A stretch of 34,584 nt of DNA, taken from the NCBI GenBank assembly GCA_017625065.1, contig JAGALS010000077.1:1-34584 (forward strand), in the 5' to 3' direction. The DNA comes from Clostridia bacterium. GTDB lineage: Bacteria > Bacillota > Clostridia > Oscillospirales > CAG-272. The translations under genes were made by a program, and so were the position numbers. The notes beneath the pieces were generated by a model, which was not told the DNA's origin, did not search any database, and saw only the letters and a list, made by a program, of their open reading frames with translations. Shown piece by piece: positions 26,703 through 32,738 of this stretch; the first letter of the stretch is position 1, and every line of letters starts with the position of its first letter.

Positions 26703-26840
26703 GCGGGCGTGATGCGGACCCGTTCCGCCACACCCACAAATTAAATATGCGGGCGTGATGCGGATCCATTCCGCCACACCCACAAATTAAATATGCGGGC
26801 GTGACGCGGACCCATTCCGCCACACCCACAAATTAAATAT
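26703..26840. repeat. Three tandem 46-bp palindromic repeats derived from the tRNA-Leu 5' end
   Basis: Units start at 26703, 26749 and 26795, and the tRNA starts exactly one period later at 26841. Each unit opens with the tRNA's acceptor arm (GCGGGCGTG), then GCGGA, a variable 5-base loop, TCCGC, and an inverted acceptor-like CACACCCAC, then AAATTAAATAT. Read on the minus strand a unit looks like a tRNA with only an acceptor stem (7 bp, two of them G-U) and a D-like stem. The loop differs between copies while the stems are kept. No spacers are present, so this is not a CRISPR array. Confidence 0.88.
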
Positions 26841-26927
26841 GCGGGCGTGGCGGAATTGGCAGACGCGCAAGACTAAGGATCTTGTGGTTGTATTACTGTG
26901 AAGGTTCAAATCCTTTCGCCCGCACCA
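26841..26927 (+). tRNA. tRNA-Leu, anticodon AAG
   Basis: The 87-nt cloverleaf has acceptor GCGGGCG/CGCCCGC, D arm GCG/CGC with the GG of the loop, anticodon stem CAAGA/TCTTG with 7-base loop CTAAGGA, a long variable arm as in leucine tRNAs, T arm GAAGG/CCTTT with loop TTCAAAT, discriminator A and an encoded CCA. The anticodon at 26875-26877 reads AAG, for CUU codons; A34 would be expected to become inosine. It follows directly on the repeat array, sharing its first bases with the repeat unit. Confidence 0.95.
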
Positions 26928-26958
26928 TATTATGTTGCCTTAATAGATGCAGGCAGCG

Positions 26959-26993
26959 AAACCCCAGAAGCCAAGCGGCTTCTGGGGTTTTTT
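26959..26993 (+). terminator. Terminator of the tRNA-Leu transcript
   Basis: AACCCCAGAAGCC pairs with GGCTTCTGGGGTT around AAGC and is followed by TTTT, about 30 bp after the tRNA. Confidence 0.92.
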
Positions 26994-27023
26994 CATGCGA
27001 TTTTTTTGAAGTAAAAATAAAAG

Positions 27024-27123
27024 ATGCATTTCGCATTTTTCGGGGTTTGATAGGGACTTAAACCCCTACCCACCCATTTTGAGGGCAGAGTTTTTACGAT
27101 TTTCGAGAAGGTTCTGCCTTTTT
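27024..27123. repeat. Left copy of a diverged repeat flanking the AT-rich operon
   Basis: This copy starts AGATGCATTTCGC, then TTTTTCGGGG, GATAGGG, CTACCCA and ATTTTGAGGG, in the same order as the segment at 30608-30690. It contains GGGGTTT/AAACCCC and ends in GGCAGA/TCTGCC with TTTTTT, which could terminate transcription. No gene is seen between 26994 and 27178. Confidence 0.55.
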
Positions 27124-27178
27124 TCATTATTTAAATTTGTTAAATAATTGTGTCCTATGAGCAAGGTGTTGAAGATGT

Positions 27179-27207
27179 TTGACTTTTTCATGGTGCCGTG
27201 ATATAAT
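27179..27207 (+). promoter_or_regulatory. Strong promoter of a short transcript
   Basis: TTGACT and TATAAT at 17-bp spacing. The nearest downstream terminator is at 27370, so the unit is only about 195 nt long. Confidence 0.82.
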
Positions 27208-27264
27208 ATCGTTACTAAACTCTAAGGTGCTAAACGTGTTTAGTGCGTTGAGGAGGTGATGTTC

Positions 27265-27324
27265 TTGGAGACTTTCTTTAAGTCTTTGATGATATTATGC
27301 TTGGAGAATGTCAAGATTGAATAA
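27265..27324 (+). CDS. Possible 19-codon peptide inside the short RNA
   Basis: A TTG eight bases after the AGGAGG opens a frame of 19 codons ending TAA, METFFKSLMILCLENVKIE; an in-frame ATG at 27259 is too close to the ribosome site. The middle is hydrophobic (FFKSLMILCL), as in short type I toxins, but the peptide is smaller than most and may be fortuitous. Its ribosome site would be hidden in the closing stem of the RNA. Confidence 0.3.
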   Translation: METFFKSLMILCLENVKIE

Positions 27325-27369
27325 GTTTGGCTCCCCAGCGGCACCAGGGGTCACCTCCTCAAGCTAAAA

Positions 27370-27408
27370 AGAAAGCGTTGGAGCAAATTGCTCCAACGCT
27401 TTCTTTTT
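27370..27408. terminator. Bidirectional terminator between the short RNA and the AT-rich operon
   Basis: AGAAAGCGTTGGAGCA pairs perfectly (16 bp) with TGCTCCAACGCTTTCT around AAT, followed by TTTT on the plus strand and by TTTTTAG on the minus strand. It touches the stop codon of the leftward gene. Confidence 0.92.
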
Positions 27409-28189
27409 AATTACATACAAATCCTTTTCCGTAAATATGCGCCGTGGCGGATTCAATTTTGAAAGAAGTGGGATCGGATTCCAAAATAATATTGTTATCC
27501 TTATCGTATTGCTTTAAAATAAATTTGTATGTTCCATATGCAAGTCCAGTTATGGCTTTGAAGAAGCATTCTTCGTCAACCTTATACTTTGCCAACATTT
27601 GCTCATCACGGTAAAGAATAATTTCTGTGCGTGCATAGTCATCATTACAGGGTTGAAAATAAATATTTACGAGATCGGTGCCCGTAGAGCATTTAATGGC
27701 GGCAGAGGCAAGCAAAGTATCGTTGCGCTCCTGCTCTTTTTGGGCGTAATAAGCTTGCTTGTCGGCTTCTTTGTACCTCAATTCAAGCGTATAATCATCG
27801 GCGAGATTGTTTCTAAAAACCATTTTGATTTTATTCATCTCTTTTTTATCGAAATCAATGGGAATAATATATGCTTGAGGGTTATCAAATCCAAAAGTGC
27901 TTCCAAAAGAATGTTTGGCATCAATACCTACAGGAAGAAATTCTTCCCAAGCCTCATTTTTTGAAACAAGTAATCTACCAAGACATTCAACCACTTGCTT
28001 TCCTAAGATTAAGGCGTAATTTGTAATGGTTATGTCAGCATATTGTTTTAAGATAAGCACGCCTTTATCTTTTTTTAACTCGACACAGTTGTTTTTGCTT
28101 CTTATTGCCTGTGGTATGTCGTCAAGCTCTTTTGTGGAACACATTATAAATCCTAGTTTTTTTAATAGATACTCTTGATATTTATCCAT
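27407..28189 (-). CDS. Unrecognised 260-aa partner of the HTH-HEPN protein
   Basis: I do not recognise this protein. It has no signal peptide or membrane helix. The N-terminal 100 residues mix helices and strands (MDKYQEYLLKKLGFIMCST). A charged linker near residues 150-160 (KQAYYAQKEQERND) leads to a C-terminal part of about 95 residues with an immunoglobulin or fibronectin-like strand pattern (VNIYFQPC, TEIILYRDEQ, YGTYKFILKQYDKDNN). The ATG at 28187-28189 has GGAGA before it; a longer frame overlapping the upstream gene lacks one. The gap to the upstream gene is 11 bp, so both are on one AT-rich transcript and probably work together. Confidence 0.82.
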   Translation of the reverse strand: MDKYQEYLLKKLGFIMCSTKELDDIPQAIRSKNNCVELKKDKGVLILKQYADITITNYALILGKQVVECLGRLLVSKNEAWEEFLPVGIDAKHSFGSTFGFDNPQAYIIPIDFDKKEMNKIKMVFRNNLADDYTLELRYKEADKQAYYAQKEQERNDTLLASAAIKCSTGTDLVNIYFQPCNDDYARTEIILYRDEQMLAKYKVDEECFFKAITGLAYGTYKFILKQYDKDNNIILESDPTSFKIESATAHIYGKGFVCN

Positions 28190-28200
28190 AATCGTTCTCC

Positions 28201-30003
28201 TTATCCCATTTTGCAGATGTGATTGATGCATTCTTGCAGCTCGCTAACACTCAATTTCTCGTTGCATTTTTCGGAATGTACAATGCCGTTTCGCATCATT
28301 CTTAATTTGTGGAGAAGTCGAGGTGTATGCGGATCATAATTATTGTCTTCGTCATCATAGGTGTTAAAAGTAGAACAATATTGATCGATCATTTTTACAA
28401 AATCGCCTTCATAGTGATAATCGCAGCGCAAAATTGCTTCAAGGCGAACGCACAATTTGACAATCAGCATTTCAATATCGCCCTTTGCCAACAATTTTTC
28501 AAAGTACTCGCGAGTCAGCTCTCCTGTAGTCTTTTCTTTATCCATTTTGAGAGCGAGTTCGTCAACAATGCGTTGTCTGCAGCGCTGTAGAGTTTCCGCG
28601 GCATCTAAGCAAGATCTAGGGGTTGCGTAATTAGAAAAATACTTGCTGTTTGCATTTTTTTGTTGCCAATACTTTAATAAGTTGCGGTTTACTTCTTCAT
28701 AACGCTCCTTTACGATGCAATCCGATAATTGGGCGTCATTGTTATCAACGGCAAAACGAAATAGCTCACGCCAATTCTTGTCTTGCAACCATTTTGCAAG
28801 GATTTCAATTTGATGGATGGGGTAGTCAAAGAGAGTTTTTTTAATTGTTTTGAAATTGTTTAACGAAAGCAATTCGTCGATACATAGAATGCCATTGTGT
28901 ATTGTGGCTTGTACTGCAAGTTCTTCTGTGCTGACCTTGCCGCTTGCCTTGAGTTTTGCTAAACGCAAAGTATCATCTTCGACAGACGACAATCTGAATT
29001 GCTTATTAAACAAATGCATACGCTCTGCACGCTCCAAGTCCCCTATTTCCAAAAGAATCTTAATGCTGTTTTTTGAAACAGGAATTAAAGAGTTTTTCTC
29101 TTTTATAATTCGAACATCTTCTCGTCTAGCATCCCCATAATGAAGCAGTTCCTTTTCGGCGGCGGAAATAATAGGGAAGGATTGTTCATTTAATTTTGAA
29201 ATATATGCAAAGCATTGATCAAAATAATCAAGCTTTTTATGGCGAAGAGCAGCTTCCATCAGAAGAATCACACCCGCCTCCCAAACGGGCTTACAATAGC
29301 GAACGGGATAATTGTTTAAAAGAATATCCATTTTGCGTTTGCCAAACAAGACATGGTATGCTTCGTCTTCAATCGCAGAATCACACACTAATAGATCAAA
29401 AATCTTTTGATATTGAGGAGTCGCTAATTCTTTTTCTGTGATAGAAGATATTTTTTTATAAAACTCTTCTTCCTTGTTTCTGCTACGTTCTCCAATAACA
29501 TTTATAAGCTTGGAAAGATTGTTAGTCCATAGAGCATAATACAATGCATCGGCAAACGCTTTGCTCTCCCATGTGGGGCTATACCTTCTTTCCAAAAGAA
29601 CATCAAAACCGTGCTTTTGGATAATAGCGCCAATTACTTTTCTGCTTTGATATTGTTTGGCATAATCAACTATGCTTTTGTTGTATTCATCTTTTATGAC
29701 AATATTGATTGTTTCCAGCATAGAAGGATCATCGTTTTTAGCGCAAAGCTCTGCTTTGGACATGACAACGACTTCTTTTTCGGGAGCTTTGCCTGTCATC
29801 AAATAATCAATACTAACGCCAAATAACTCGGCAAGAGCGGGGAAGAATTCCACGCTAGGAAAAGCGTCATCTTTTTCCCATTTACTAACCGCCTTGTCAC
29901 TAACTTGCAATTTTTCGGCAAGCTCAACTTGGGTCCATCCTTTTTCTTTTCTTAGGGTGGCGATTGTTTTTCCTACACTATGTTTTTTGCTAAAGAGTCC
30001 CAT
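28201..30003 (-). CDS. XRE-type HTH protein with long helical body and C-terminal HEPN-like motif
   Basis: The 600-aa protein begins with a Cro/CI helix-turn-helix (residues about 10-68: KTIATLRKEKGWTQVELAE, VSDKAVSKWEKD, FGVSIDYLMTG). The following 400 residues are almost entirely helical, rather like tandem helical repeats. Near the C-terminus RNGIVH (Arg571, His576) fits the RxxxxH motif of HEPN ribonucleases, placed as usual at the start of a late helix. CTCC-type RBS AGGAGG precedes the ATG. It leads a two-gene AT-rich operon with its own consensus promoter and a palindrome over the -10. A self-regulated defence or toxin role is inference; an ordinary large regulator is the alternative. 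Confidence 0.82.
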   Translation of the reverse strand: MGLFSKKHSVGKTIATLRKEKGWTQVELAEKLQVSDKAVSKWEKDDAFPSVEFFPALAELFGVSIDYLMTGKAPEKEVVVMSKAELCAKNDDPSMLETINIVIKDEYNKSIVDYAKQYQSRKVIGAIIQKHGFDVLLERRYSPTWESKAFADALYYALWTNNLSKLINVIGERSRNKEEEFYKKISSITEKELATPQYQKIFDLLVCDSAIEDEAYHVLFGKRKMDILLNNYPVRYCKPVWEAGVILLMEAALRHKKLDYFDQCFAYISKLNEQSFPIISAAEKELLHYGDARREDVRIIKEKNSLIPVSKNSIKILLEIGDLERAERMHLFNKQFRLSSVEDDTLRLAKLKASGKVSTEELAVQATIHNGILCIDELLSLNNFKTIKKTLFDYPIHQIEILAKWLQDKNWRELFRFAVDNNDAQLSDCIVKERYEEVNRNLLKYWQQKNANSKYFSNYATPRSCLDAAETLQRCRQRIVDELALKMDKEKTTGELTREYFEKLLAKGDIEMLIVKLCVRLEAILRCDYHYEGDFVKMIDQYCSTFNTYDDEDNNYDPHTPRLLHKLRMMRNGIVHSEKCNEKLSVSELQECINHICKMG

Positions 30004-30120
30004 AATAAACCTCCTGCATTTTGTTGAGTTTATTCTACCACAAGTTCAGAAAAATGTACACCTACATTTCGTTGATGCGATTTTCTCGCGGTTACAACGC
30101 AATTTTTAAAATTCTATCTC

Positions 30121-30136
30121 TGGTAGAATTATACCA
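30121..30136. promoter_or_regulatory. Candidate operator over the HTH-HEPN promoter
   Basis: TGGTA-N6-TACCA is a perfect inverted repeat covering the -10 box of the leftward promoter. A half-site (TTCTACCA) recurs at 30033-30040. Position and symmetry suit autorepression by the XRE protein. Confidence 0.5.
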
Positions 30137-30156
30137 CGAATAAGAATCATTGTCAA
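30128..30156 (-). promoter_or_regulatory. Consensus promoter of the AT-rich two-gene operon
   Basis: On the minus strand TTGACA and TATAAT, both perfect, have 17-bp spacing. The leader to the HTH gene is about 118 nt. Confidence 0.85.
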
Positions 30157-30159
30157 TAA

Positions 30160-30307
30160 AAGCGGAATCATGCATCTATTAAGGCCACACTTGAAATCGC
30201 AAAAACGTGGATTTTTGATGAATTTCAAGCATCAAAAAACGCCCAAGCCCTTGAAAACACTGGGTTTTCGCGTTTTGGCAGATGCATCTAAATTGACCAC
30301 ACTAGCC
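30160..30307. repeat. Inverted-repeat-rich non-coding segment with TGCATCTA motifs
   Basis: No gene is seen. The segment holds ACTTGAAAT/ATTTCAAG, TTGATG/CATCAA and an AAAACGC/GCGTTTT pair enclosing CCCA/TGGG. TGCATCTA occurs at its left end (30173) and right end (30283). From 30281 the head GATGCATCTAAATTGACCA matches 31592-31610. Confidence 0.5.
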
Positions 30308-30343
30308 AAAAAATCGACTTGTTTTCAACAAGTCGATTTTTTT
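30308..30343 (+). terminator. Hairpin with U-run at the head of palindrome array 1
   Basis: AAATCGACTTGTT pairs with AACAAGTCGATTT around TTC and is flanked by A and T runs, so it could stop transcription in both directions. Confidence 0.75.
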
Positions 30344-30590
30344 ATCCAAGCCGCAGGCTTGGCATAGACGCTCGCAGGCTCGCTATTCCGTCGCTGCGCT
30401 CCTTACATCCGCCGCAAGGCGGTATATCATCAGCCCTCTGGGCTGTATATCATCACACGCCAGCGTGTATCTTTCCTGCGGCTTGATGATATGCAATGCT
30501 TCGCATTGATGAGATACCGCAACAAGTTGCGGATGAGATACACGCCTTCGGCGTGATGGCAGCTTGCCGCCGACTAAGCGGTTCAACGTC
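30344..30590. repeat. Array 1 of short palindromes joined by TATATCATC
   Basis: About ten different palindromes of 12-18 bp (for example CCGCCGCAAGGCGG, CAATGCTTCGCATTG, CCGCAACAAGTTGCGG, ACGCCTTCGGCGT) are joined by a short linker that reads TATATCATC in the left half and GATGATAT or GATGAGATA in the right half, so the whole array is itself inverted. It ends CCGCCGACTAAGCGGTTC. It is non-coding and contains no constant repeat, so it is not CRISPR. Confidence 0.75.
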
Positions 30591-30607
30591 CCGTTGTTAC
30601 TTTTCAT

Positions 30608-30690
30608 AGTAGATGCATTTCTCGTTTTTCGGGGGATAGGAAATTGAATTTCTACCCAAAATTTTGAAGGTTCTACCCGTTTTTTGTTGC
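30608..30690. repeat. Right copy of the diverged repeat flanking the AT-rich operon
   Basis: AGATGCATTTCTCG, TTTTTCGGGG, GATAGG, CTACCCA and ATTTTGAAGG occur in the same order as at 27024-27123, with small gaps. The two copies are direct repeats on either side of the operon and small RNA. Confidence 0.55.
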
Positions 30691-30715
30691 AGCTCTTGAA
30701 AAAATATGGTATACT
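30687..30715 (+). promoter_or_regulatory. Promoter of the membrane-protein gene
   Basis: TTGCAG and TATACT with 17-bp spacing lie about 72 bp before the likely start codon. Confidence 0.6.
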
Positions 30716-30787
30716 GAAAACAGCTTAAGGACTTTGGAGGGTGGATGGCAAATTCTTAATGCAAAACGTGAGGAGGCAAGCGCAGCA

Positions 30788-31579
30788 ATGAAAGAAAGCA
30801 AAGCGATGGAAAATCAAAAAATATCTATGAGTGTTTATTTCATACATCTGCTTTTTGCGGTTTATTTTATCGTTTTGACCACAGAGCGCGTCCAAAGCAT
30901 CGTGCGATCTGTTCGGGATCCCGCAGTGCTTTTGTTCGGGGACGGATTTAACCGATATGTTTATCTTGTCACGTTTCTGTCTCTTGCGGTATCGCTGATA
31001 TATCTGATCGTTACAAACGGCAATTTATTCGTAGGCGTATTTACACGCAGCGCCCGAGTGCATGGAAGCGTTCGAATGGAACGACTTTGTATTGCGGCGG
31101 GGCTGATCCTTGTTTCGGGGATGGTGCATACCGAATACACCGTTGCCCCGATCCAGTTTGGCGCATACGGTGCTTTGATCGTTGCTATCATCATTCAAAC
31201 GGCGCTCACGCAGAAGCGATCCGACAAGCCGGTGCTGCTTTGGCTGTCCGTTTCCTTTCTGACGGCGTTTTCCATGGCAATTCCCGTTATGTATCGCTCC
31301 AATATAGCATACGCAGGATTGTTTCACGTTTTAGAGGCAATCACGGCATTGGTGCTTGTCGCCATGTTTACGGGCATGCTCTATAAGGTGTTTTGCAAAG
31401 ATGCCACCAATCTGTTTTACTTTGTACCAATGCTGACCGCATTGGTATTGGATACGGTGCTGATCGTGATGCGCTCGCGGGAGGAGATCAATTGGTTCGT
31501 CTTGATATCACTGATCGCCACATGCGTGCTGTTCCTTATCGGACGCCTGTGGGACAGGTTATTTTCGCGCAATCGGTGA
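30788..31579 (+). CDS. Unrecognised integral membrane protein (about eight helices)
   Basis: The 263-aa protein has hydrophobic helices near residues 14-32, 57-78, 99-114, 122-140, 149-168, 177-200, 209-227 and 236-253, short charged loops and a basic C-terminus (RLWDRLFSRNR). No transporter or enzyme motif is recognised. I choose the ATG 11 bases after GAGGAGG; an ATG seven codons later is possible, and an upstream TTG frame has no advantage. Its base composition is like the GC-richer neighbours, not like the AT-rich operon. It stands alone, with its own promoter and a terminator, between two palindrome arrays that carry the same head sequence. Confidence 0.82.
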   Translation: MKESKAMENQKISMSVYFIHLLFAVYFIVLTTERVQSIVRSVRDPAVLLFGDGFNRYVYLVTFLSLAVSLIYLIVTNGNLFVGVFTRSARVHGSVRMERLCIAAGLILVSGMVHTEYTVAPIQFGAYGALIVAIIIQTALTQKRSDKPVLLWLSVSFLTAFSMAIPVMYRSNIAYAGLFHVLEAITALVLVAMFTGMLYKVFCKDATNLFYFVPMLTALVLDTVLIVMRSREEINWFVLISLIATCVLFLIGRLWDRLFSRNR

Positions 31580-31618
31580 GAAGCATCAACGTGCATCTAA
31601 ATTGACCAAACTAGCCAA

Positions 31619-31654
31619 ACAAAAGGGAACGCTTCGGCGCTCCCTTTTGTTTTA
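31619..31654 (+). terminator. Terminator of the membrane-protein gene, at the head of palindrome array 2
   Basis: ACAAAAGGGAACGC pairs with GCGCTCCCTTTTGT (one mismatch) around a TTCG tetraloop and is followed by TTTT. The preceding bases (TGCATCTAAATTGACCA, then ACTAGCCAAA) repeat those at 30283. Confidence 0.85.
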
Positions 31655-31870
31655 TCCATTGCGAAAGCAATGGTATATCATCGCCGCTCGAAGTGCGGCG
31701 TATATCATCAGCCCCCTGGGGGCTGGATATCATCACGCGTTAGCGTGTATCAAAGCTTTCACAATGATGATATACAACACTGCGTGTTGATGATATGCAA
31801 TTCCTGCGGAATGGATGATATACACGCCTTCGGCGTGCTCGGCGCCTCGCCGCCGACTAAGTAGGTTCAT
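31655..31870. repeat. Array 2 of short palindromes joined by TATATCATC
   Basis: Palindromes such as CCATTGCGAAAGCAATGG, AGCCCCCTGGGGGCT, AACACTGCGTGTT and ACGCCTTCGGCGT are joined by TATATCATC on the left and GATGATATAC on the right, ending CCGCCGACTAAGTAGGTTC. Layout, linkers and end match array 1, while most palindromes differ. The stretch 31580-32272 otherwise holds only a promoter and a riboswitch. Confidence 0.75.
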
Positions 31871-31917
31871 AGCCTCACCACGACTTTTGGATTTTTTCTC
31901 ATAATTTTCAAAATCCA

Positions 31918-31946
31918 TTGACAAGAGCAAAAATTGGTGGTATAAT
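31918..31946 (+). promoter_or_regulatory. Consensus promoter of the first cobalamin riboswitch
   Basis: TTGACA and TATAAT, both perfect, at 17-bp spacing; transcription would start near 31953, about 35 nt before the aptamer. Confidence 0.9.
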
Positions 31947-31985
31947 GCAAGGGCATAATGATGAGTTATGCCTCAATTGAATATG

Positions 31986-32103
31986 TTTCGCAGTTTGGTT
32001 CCGCCCGTGCGGATCAGGGGGAAGTTCGGTGCAAGTCCGTCGCAACCATCATTACCGTGATTGAAATGCAGATTTCATAAGTCGGAATACTCACCAAGCG
32101 AAA
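31986..32103 (+). promoter_or_regulatory. Cobalamin riboswitch aptamer 1
   Basis: The closing helix pairs TTTCGC and TTGG with CCAA and GCGAAA. The core follows the cobalamin consensus in order: GGTTCC, GGGGGAAGTTCGGTGCAAGT, CCGTCGC, ACCGTGATT and AGTCGGAATACTCACC. The gene it controls starts at 32273. The switch is upstream of a terminator/antiterminator pair (32160-32256), so high cobalamin should stop transcription. Confidence 0.88.
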
Positions 32104-32159
32104 GCGAAGGTTTGCGTGTTGATCACGCGGCGCATTGCGCGCGAACGTTTTTGGATATG

Positions 32160-32256
32160 AAAAGCGTAGCCATTTTCGTCAACCGTGTGGGCTTTTTGCC
32201 GACACTTTTGGCAGGATAGCTACGCTTTTACTGTTTTTACGGTAAAAGCGTTTTTT
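32160..32256 (+). terminator. Expression platform of riboswitch 1: terminator and competing antiterminator
   Basis: The terminator is CGCTTTTACTG (32223-32233) paired with CGGTAAAAGCG (32240-32250), followed by TTTTTT. Its left arm can instead pair upstream: AAAAGCGTAGC (32160-32170) with GCTACGCTTTT (32219-32229). The two structures share bases and exclude each other, which is how transcriptional riboswitches work. Confidence 0.85.
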
Positions 32257-32272
32257 GTGTTTTGGAGGTCTT

Positions 32273-32581
32273 ATGTCGGATAAAAAATACAGGAAAGAGG
32301 ACTGCATCATCCTTCTTCAAAACAAATATAGGGAGCTGCAAGCAAGCGGGCTTTCCCGTTATCCGCAGCGCTCGGATTTTGAAGATCGTGAGGTCGTAGC
32401 GATCAAGGCGTTCCTTGGGCCGTGGCCTCGCGCTTTGGAGGCGGCAGGCATCAAGCCGCCGAGGGATGACGACCGCGCGCAGAAAAACAAGGAAAAGCGC
32501 ATCAGGGCAAAAAAAGCGAAGATCGCCGCGCTGAAAGCGGTAGAAAAGGCGAAAAAACAAGAAAAAGATACAAGTATTTAG
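32273..32581 (+). CDS. Small basic protein with homing-endonuclease-associated repeat, under cobalamin riboswitch control
   Basis: The 102-aa protein has two parts. Residues about 6-60 match the homing-endonuclease-associated repeat (HNH_repeat), a small DNA-binding helical unit: the segment ends FLGPWPRALEAAGI, the usual pattern FGSWxxALxxAG. Residues 61-102 are a Lys/Arg-rich helical tail (KNKEKRIRAKKAKIAALKAV). No nuclease residues are present, so it is a possible DNA- or RNA-binding protein. GGAGG lies before the ATG at 32273. The riboswitch directly upstream means it should be made when cobalamin is scarce. A second riboswitch starts 37 bp after its stop. Confidence 0.85.
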   Translation: MSDKKYRKEDCIILLQNKYRELQASGLSRYPQRSDFEDREVVAIKAFLGPWPRALEAAGIKPPRDDDRAQKNKEKRIRAKKAKIAALKAVEKAKKQEKDTSI

Positions 32582-32618
32582 GTATTATCGCATGGCTTTG
32601 ACCTGCGTTAAATATCAC

Positions 32619-32732
32619 GTACGGATCGAAAAGTTGTAAACTGAATAGATAAAGGAAATTCGGTACGAATCCGAAACAACCCCCATTTCCGTGTTTGAGT
32701 CAAAAGCTCATCAGTCGGGAGCCTTTCCGTAC
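32619..32732 (+). promoter_or_regulatory. Cobalamin riboswitch aptamer 2 (divergent)
   Basis: GTACGGA pairs with TCCGTAC to close the element. Inside are GGAAATTCGGTACGAATCC, CCCCCATTTCCGTG and AGTCGGGAGCCT, in the order and spacing of the cobalamin core, although GGTGAAA is changed to GGTACGAA. It precedes the secreted protein at 32911. No clear promoter lies between it and the upstream gene, so it may be reached by read-through. Confidence 0.72.
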
Positions 32733-32738
32733 AAAAAA

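Larger units (their letters stand above)
27214..27409 (+). ncRNA. Short self-paired RNA (small RNA or toxin-type mini-mRNA)
   Basis: A promoter and a strong terminator define a transcript of about 195 nt. It has a hairpin CTAAAC-GT-GTTTAG, then TTGAGGAGGTGA at 27248-27259, which pairs perfectly with TCACCTCCTCAA at 27351-27362 to close a 91-nt interior. Inside are smaller stems (AGACTT/AAGTCT, CCCC/GGGG). The left strand of the closing stem is a perfect Shine-Dalgarno sequence and the right strand copies the 3' end of 16S rRNA. It does not match the 6S, tmRNA, SRP or RNase P cores that I know. The family is not recognised. Confidence 0.6.

Noticed and set aside
26451-26829. Short minus-strand frames with WRNGSA-like repeats next to the tRNA
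   Set aside because: They are translations of the tRNA-derived repeat units, a well-known kind of false protein.
26703-26840. Possible CRISPR array
   Set aside because: The units abut one another without unique spacers, are tRNA-derived, and no cas genes are in the window.
27214-27409. 6S RNA, tmRNA, SRP RNA or RNase P RNA
   Set aside because: The length and a closing stem would suit 6S RNA, but I see neither its central bubble pattern nor the conserved cores of the other three.
30344-30590. Possible CRISPR array with TATATCATC as repeat
   Set aside because: The constant part is only about nine bases and inverts half way; the variable parts are palindromes rather than spacers.
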